DNA from: Clostridia bacterium
GTDB lineage: Bacteria > Bacillota > Clostridia > Christensenellales > CAG-917
Assembly: GCA_024405515.1 (NCBI GenBank)
Contig: JAKSOR010000011.1
Location: forward strand, 1-36,733
Direction of reading: 5' to 3'
DNA: 36,733 nucleotides
Below, in pieces: positions 32,945 through 36,733 of the stretch. Made by a program: the position numbers and the translations under genes. How positions within the stretch are numbered: the first letter of the stretch is position 1; every line of letters starts with the position of its first letter. Below the pieces are notes generated by a model that had not been told where the DNA came from, did not search any database, and saw only the letters and a program-made list of their open reading frames with translations.

Positions 32945-33132
32945 TAAAATTGGCACAAATATACTAAATTCCATATGACTAATTAAGCAAATAAGGAATG
33001 CAATACGTGAATAAGGTTAAAAAATAAAACTTGTGTTTAGACATAAATATGCCTTGATTATGCCGTTTAGTGCATATATTGACTTTGCGTATATATATAT
33101 AATTGTTTTGTTGGCACAAGGAGGGTTAATGT

Positions 33133-33777
33133 ATGGTAAAAATTATTGATAGAACAACTGAATATGATAATTACGTGAAAGCAGCGGCAAATTTATTAAA
33201 ATATAGAAAATTAATTGCAATTTTACCAACTATATGTTTGATTGTATTAAGCATAGTTATATGTGTATTAGCAAAATCAGCTTATCCACTTATTATCGCT
33301 GCTGTAGCTTTGATATATTGCGGAATAATAAACTATATTTTGGCATCAAGATTTATTGCTTTAAATCAAAAGATTCTTCAGGAATATGTTAATTATTATG
33401 GATATATCGGCAAGAATTCATGTCATGCATGTATTAAAGATGATAACAAAATGCTTTATACAAAGATTAATATAAATGGATTGAATGGCTTGGTTTGTTG
33501 GGTGGAAAATAATGAACTGCATTATATTTCAAATGAATTATTAAAATTGTCGGAAATAGGTTTCAAGGGAATATCCTATAATGAATATTTAAAGAAAATA
33601 GATAATGATTTTGGAGCTTTGATAATTTCAATTGATTCTGTAGATCATTATAGAGATTCCGTATTAGTATGTAAATTTTCTGATTCCGTATTAAAAATGA
33701 CTTTTACCGATGAAAAGGCGTTGGACTTATTTATTCCGAAAAAGGAATTTTATTTTAATAGCGAAAAAAAAGATTAA
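33133..33777 (+). CDS. Two-helix membrane protein, unknown, AT-rich orphan
   Basis: 214 residues. Two adjacent transmembrane helices (about 28-48 and 53-72) followed by a soluble, mixed alpha/beta domain. No family recognised. ATG 33133 follows GGAGG by 8 bases. Codon use is clearly more AT-rich (TTA, ATA, AAT) than the xsc operon nearby, so it may be a recent arrival. Own promoter region (TTGACT near 33079, TATAAT near 33098, but with odd spacing) and terminator. Confidence 0.65.
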   Translation: MVKIIDRTTEYDNYVKAAANLLKYRKLIAILPTICLIVLSIVICVLAKSAYPLIIAAVALIYCGIINYILASRFIALNQKILQEYVNYYGYIGKNSCHACIKDDNKMLYTKININGLNGLVCWVENNELHYISNELLKLSEIGFKGISYNEYLKKIDNDFGALIISIDSVDHYRDSVLVCKFSDSVLKMTFTDEKALDLFIPKKEFYFNSEKKD

Positions 33778-33804
33778 TACAATTGTTATTGAATAATACG
33801 ATTT

Positions 33805-33837
33805 TAGCTGTTGAACTAAGTTCGACAGCTATTTTTC
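33805..33837. terminator. Bidirectional terminator between convergent genes
   Basis: AGCTGTTGAAC (33806-33816) pairs with GTTCGACAGCT (33820-33830) with one T-G pair; ATTTTTCT follows on the plus strand and AAAATC lies before it for the minus-strand gene ending at 33837. Confidence 0.8.
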
Positions 33838-35063
33838 TAAAACGCATTCATTATAAACTGATATCCGGCTTCTACCCATACAAGCCCCATAAGGATAATT
33901 GCAACGATAGGAATAATGACGTCGAGCTTTGAAGGCTTGTGTATTCTGTTGTAAGAGAAGAGCAGAATAAACGGAGCAAGGAGCATCAGCGGCACGCTCT
34001 GACCGATATCAAGGCCTTCAAGGAAAGCCACAATCATCGGGTTAGGGGATAAAGTGTTTGCAATGCTTAAAGCAACAGCCAGGATTAGATCTGTCACTCC
34101 TGCAAAGAAGAAACATTTTGCTGCTGTTTTTGCAAAGAGCAGGGAGTTCTTTCTTGTCATAAAATATTCTTCATAACTTTCATCTGTTCCGCCCTGTTTA
34201 TAATATTTCCTCTTTCTTTTCTTTTCAAAAAGTACTATGGAAATAAAGGCGAGGAAGATCATTGGGTATTTTGTAGGCAGCCATGGGAACATGAAAATAG
34301 AAAGCTCCACCTTTCCGTTAAGAGCTAATATTTTAAGAATTATGGCAGTGATTTCCCATAAAATAGGTATTAGTGCCATCAGCCTGAACCATACGATTTT
34401 CTTTCCGGTGAGCACCTTTTTAGGAGTGCCGAGAACGAAATATACAAGCAGTGAACATAAGAACAAATCAACAAAAATATTGAACTTAAGATCGTATCCG
34501 AATACCCCGACCATAAGGGAACTGAACATCTTTGTTGAGGTTCCGAAATCCATTCCCATGAACTTAAGAACAAGGTTTGAACCATAGTGAAGTGAGAATG
34601 TATAGAAGAGTGCAACAACTCCTATCATAAGAAGTGCATATGTCACAATCAGGTCTTTACTTGCACCTTTTCGCTGTATAATGTATGTGAATGAGCCAAG
34701 AAGGAAGCACGGCAGAGATAAGTCGGATAAGATGGAAAGAACCTCGGAAAGCACCGGAAATGCATCATTCGGCATAGCCATCTGAGCCAGATCCAAAACT
34801 ATTACAAGCTGGGTGAAAATAAGGCACACCCATGCCATTATTCTTATGGAAAGAACCCCGAGAGGACCACGGTAGCGGATATCGTTTTTCAGGTTGTAAT
34901 TAGTTAGGAGCTTTTTCTGGTATCTCCTTTCTGCTCTTCTTTCCCTGAATGATAATTTTACATCGGTGAATTCATCCTCATCCTCGTAATCCGGCTCATC
35001 CAGAAAAGGATTACTGCTGACAGATTCATCTTCAGTTGTAGGTGTTATCTCTTCTATATCCAT
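33837..35063 (-). CDS. Polytopic membrane protein of unknown function
   Basis: 408 residues. Acidic N-terminal cytoplasmic part (about 1-75; EEITPTTEDESVSSNP..., then the basic RERRAERRYQKK), followed by about ten hydrophobic helices to the C-terminus. No motif I can name; the spread of helices and a central loop FFEKKRKRKYYKQGG-like basic stretch could suit a transporter or a polymer-handling membrane enzyme. Single reverse-strand gene between the AT-rich orphan and the PIN toxin-antitoxin pair. Confidence 0.65.
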   Translation of the reverse strand: MDIEEITPTTEDESVSSNPFLDEPDYEDEDEFTDVKLSFRERRAERRYQKKLLTNYNLKNDIRYRGPLGVLSIRIMAWVCLIFTQLVIVLDLAQMAMPNDAFPVLSEVLSILSDLSLPCFLLGSFTYIIQRKGASKDLIVTYALLMIGVVALFYTFSLHYGSNLVLKFMGMDFGTSTKMFSSLMVGVFGYDLKFNIFVDLFLCSLLVYFVLGTPKKVLTGKKIVWFRLMALIPILWEITAIILKILALNGKVELSIFMFPWLPTKYPMIFLAFISIVLFEKKRKRKYYKQGGTDESYEEYFMTRKNSLLFAKTAAKCFFFAGVTDLILAVALSIANTLSPNPMIVAFLEGLDIGQSVPLMLLAPFILLFSYNRIHKPSKLDVIIPIVAIILMGLVWVEAGYQFIMNAF

Positions 35064-35112
35064 ATTAAATTAAATGATACCATAACCCAGATTTAATAAC
35101 AATAAAAACAAA

Positions 35113-35161
35113 ATGTACAAAACTATTTACAAAATGTACAAAGATGTTATAATAATGTACA
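35113..35161 (+). promoter_or_regulatory. Toxin-antitoxin promoter with three repeats at 21-bp spacing
   Basis: TTTACA (35126-35131) and TATAAT (35148-35153), 16 bp apart. ATGTACA occurs at 35113-35119, 35134-35140 and 35155-35161, exactly 21 bp apart, that is on one face of the helix, covering upstream of -35, the spacer and just after -10. Confidence 0.8.
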
Positions 35162-35185
35162 GAATACACCAAAAGGAGAATTGGG

Positions 35186-35401
35186 ATGTCAATTACATCA
35201 ACTGAATTAAAAATGAATTTGAGCAAATATTTAGTGCTGTCCGAACAGGAAGATATTTTTATTACAAAGAACGGCAGGGTAATAGCTAAAATATCTAATC
35301 CATACAGAGACCGAGTTGAGGATATTAAGACTTTATTCGGAATTATTCCTAGCGATGCTGACTGCGAGAAAGAACTAGAGGAGAGAAGGAATAATATATG
35401 A
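35186..35401 (+). CDS. Antitoxin of a PIN-type pair (Phd/YefM-like)
   Basis: 71 residues. The N-terminal TELKMNLSKYLVLSEQEDIFITKNGRVIAKI matches the Phd/YefM/type II antitoxin pattern; the C-terminal half is charged (DCEKELEERRNN) and would bind the toxin. AAGGAG 8 bases before the ATG. Stop overlaps the toxin start by 4 bp. Confidence 0.85.
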   Translation: MSITSTELKMNLSKYLVLSEQEDIFITKNGRVIAKISNPYRDRVEDIKTLFGIIPSDADCEKELEERRNNI

Positions 35402-35814
35402 GAGTTTTGATTGATACGTGTGTTATATTAGATACATTGCAGGCGAGAGAACCGTTTAATAAAGAGTCGGATCAGATATTTATTCACATTGCGAATATGC
35501 ATATCTCAGCATTTGTGACTCCACCATCGACAACAGACATTTATTATTTAATGCACAGATTTAACCACGATAAGGTAAAAACAGCAAACACAATGTTGAA
35601 ACTGTTTGATTATTTTAATGTGCTTGATACTTTCGGAAGAAATTGTAAAGAAGCAATTCTCAAAGTAGGGGACTATGAGGATAATTTAATAATTGAAACA
35701 GCACAAAGTGCAGATATAGATTGTATTGTAACAAGAAACATCAAAGACTTTGAGAATTCAGTGCTGCCAGTTTTTACCCCTTCAGAATTTCTTGCTCAAA
35801 GTATTTTTAACTAG
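35398..35814 (+). CDS. PIN-domain toxin (VapC-like RNase)
   Basis: 138 residues. PIN fold with acidic residues in place: D6 in VLIDTCVILD, an acidic residue in TTDIYYLMHR, and GDYEDNLIIETAQSADIDCIVTRNIKDF near the C-terminus (PIN_3 type). Predicted metal-dependent RNase neutralised by the preceding antitoxin. The last codon overlaps a GTG at 35814 of the phosphatase frame, although the phosphatase more likely starts at 35826. Confidence 0.88.
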   Translation: MRVLIDTCVILDTLQAREPFNKESDQIFIHIANMHISAFVTPPSTTDIYYLMHRFNHDKVKTANTMLKLFDYFNVLDTFGRNCKEAILKVGDYEDNLIIETAQSADIDCIVTRNIKDFENSVLPVFTPSEFLAQSIFN

Positions 35815-35825
35815 TGGTGCAGATT

Positions 35826-36629
35826 ATGAAGTATTACGTTATAGCAGACCCTCATTCGTTTTATGATGAGATGATTGAAGCTCTTGATGAAAAGGGTTAT
35901 TTTGATGATTCTAATCCTCATAAATTAATAATCTGTGGTGACATTTTTGACAGGGGCCGCCAGGCGGATAAAATGCAGGAATTCGTGTCAGGTTTAATAG
36001 ATAAAGATGAAGTGATTTTAATAAAAGGGAATCATGAAGATCTTGCTCTGACTCTTGCCGGAAATTTTCATCATTATGCCGAAAACGGGCTTAACTGGTC
36101 TCATCATTACACAAACGGAACAGTAGACACATTTTCACAGCTTACTAATCTTCACATTAATGAAATGGAGAGAAAACCAGGGTACTGCGTAACGAAAATG
36201 AAAAATACCGATTATTTTAAAAAAATAATCCCGGCAATGAAAAACTTCTTTGAGACAGAACATTATATTTTTGTTCATGGATGGATTCCGTGTACGGCAC
36301 TTGGTACCCACGGATACATCAGGGATTATATATACAAGGAAGACTGGAGAGAACTTGATGAAGAGGAATGGAAACTCGCAAGGTGGTATAACGGAATGCT
36401 TGCTGCTTCCCGTGGGGTTCTGGAGGAAGGGAAAACAATAGTCTGCGGGCACTATCACACATCGTGGGGACACGCATATCTGGAAGGGGTGGGCAGTGAG
36501 TTCGGTGAAGATTCAGACTTTAAACCTTACTACGGGACCGGAATAATAGCATTAGACGGGTGCACGGCATATTCACATATTGTTAACTGCATAGTGATAG
36601 AAGACACTCCGGTTTCCCACAATATTTAA
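35826..36629 (+). CDS. PPP-type metallophosphatase
   Basis: About 267 residues from ATG 35826 (a GTG at 35814 is in frame and would add four residues). Calcineurin-like motifs: MKYYVIADPHS, CGDIFDRGRQ, KGNHED, VHGWIP and CGHYHT, giving the metal-binding set of bacterial PPP/ApaH-like phosphatases. Substrate could be a phosphoprotein or a dinucleotide. It follows the toxin gene closely but is not part of a known toxin-antitoxin system, so probably a separate gene. Confidence 0.88.
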   Translation: MKYYVIADPHSFYDEMIEALDEKGYFDDSNPHKLIICGDIFDRGRQADKMQEFVSGLIDKDEVILIKGNHEDLALTLAGNFHHYAENGLNWSHHYTNGTVDTFSQLTNLHINEMERKPGYCVTKMKNTDYFKKIIPAMKNFFETEHYIFVHGWIPCTALGTHGYIRDYIYKEDWRELDEEEWKLARWYNGMLAASRGVLEEGKTIVCGHYHTSWGHAYLEGVGSEFGEDSDFKPYYGTGIIALDGCTAYSHIVNCIVIEDTPVSHNI

Positions 36630-36655
36630 TTAATATATTTATATATTTCATTTGG

Positions 36656-36684
36656 TTGACAAAAAAAATTTATTTTGCTAGATT
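36656..36684 (+). promoter_or_regulatory. Strong promoter at the window end
   Basis: TTGACA (36656-36661), 17-bp A/T-rich spacer, TAGATT (36679-36684), preceded by TGC to give a TG-extended -10. The transcript would begin near 36690 and run off the window. Confidence 0.75.
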
Positions 36685-36691
36685 ATTACCT

Positions 36692-36733
36692 GAGCCGCTC
36701 GGAAGAGGTTCGTTTTAAGCAACTTTATGTTGC
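36692..36733 (+). ncRNA. Structured leader or small RNA, cut by window edge
   Basis: Two stems directly after the promoter: GAGC-(CG)-CTC with GAG-GTTC around a GGAA tetraloop (36692-36711), and GCAAC/GTTGC around TTTAT (36719-36733). I cannot assign a known leader family; a ribosomal-protein leader or a small RNA is possible. The downstream part is outside the window. Confidence 0.4.

Noticed and set aside
33068..33105. TATATA tract as a simple tandem repeat or phase-variable switch
   Set aside because: Only a few repeat units; it is better read as part of an AT-rich promoter region.
32949..33120. Sigma-54 promoter from TTGGCACAA
   Set aside because: TGGCAC occurs, but no TTGC(A/T) element follows at the required spacing in either place.
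1..36733. CRISPR arrays, tRNA and rRNA genes
   Set aside because: No regularly spaced direct repeats of CRISPR size and no cloverleaf or rRNA-like sequence were seen on either strand.

Overview
The window looks like chromosome from a low-to-mid GC Gram-positive anaerobe (Bacillota, class Clostridia, probably a gut Lachnospiraceae-like lineage). The reasons are AGGAGG-type ribosome binding sites, heavy use of AGA for Arg, an AsrABC-type dissimilatory sulfite reductase, a PyrR-FolD operon behind a transcription attenuator, a lipoprotein-dependent FecCD-type ABC importer, and no outer-membrane genes. The lineage is inferred from gene content; no rRNA or tRNA is present to fix it.

Left part (1-7400): accessory DNA. 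The window opens inside the right end of an IS200-like element. Then come a RelB/DinJ-YafQ toxin-antitoxin pair, a small uncharacterised 58-residue ORF, and a reverse-strand group of tyrosine phosphatase, DMT-family permease and small membrane protein. Next is a tightly coupled pair made of a phytoene-desaturase/retinol-saturase-like flavoenzyme and an FAD/NAD/2Fe-2S ferredoxin-type reductase. A complete IS200-like element (about 5970-6690) follows, with a hairpin that buries the transposase ribosome binding site, and then a Phd-Doc pair.

Middle (7400-18000): mostly housekeeping. It holds an M18 aminopeptidase behind a very large membrane-anchored MBG-repeat protein, an aldose 1-epimerase-like protein, a pyrR-folD-VOC operon with an attenuator-like leader, and a siderophore/haem/cobalamin-type ABC importer.

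Core (18000-32100): an apparent organosulfonate-to-sulfide region. On the minus strand a small beta-rich protein leads asrA-asrB-asrC (sulfite to sulfide). A divergent LysR-type regulator sits between it and a plus-strand operon: GltS-like symporter, Xsc (sulfoacetaldehyde acetyltransferase, which releases sulfite and acetyl phosphate), a second ThDP enzyme, a 3-hydroxyacyl-CoA-dehydrogenase-like NAD enzyme, a small membrane protein, an alpha/beta hydrolase and a GPH-family symporter. The direct reading is that Xsc releases sulfite, Asr uses it as an electron sink, and acetyl phosphate is available for ATP synthesis. The usual sulfoacetaldehyde-forming genes (taurine-pyruvate aminotransferase, ComDE) are absent, so the second ThDP enzyme and the dehydrogenase are candidates for a non-standard entry route from a C3 sulfonate. 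The asr and gltS-xsc promoters share the same -35/-10 hexamers and similar AT-rich inverted repeats.

Right end (32100-36733): two polytopic membrane proteins of unknown role, an AT-rich orphan membrane protein, a third toxin-antitoxin pair (antitoxin plus PIN toxin) whose promoter carries three 7-bp repeats exactly 21 bp apart, a PPP-type metallophosphatase, and finally a strong promoter followed by a structured leader cut by the window edge.
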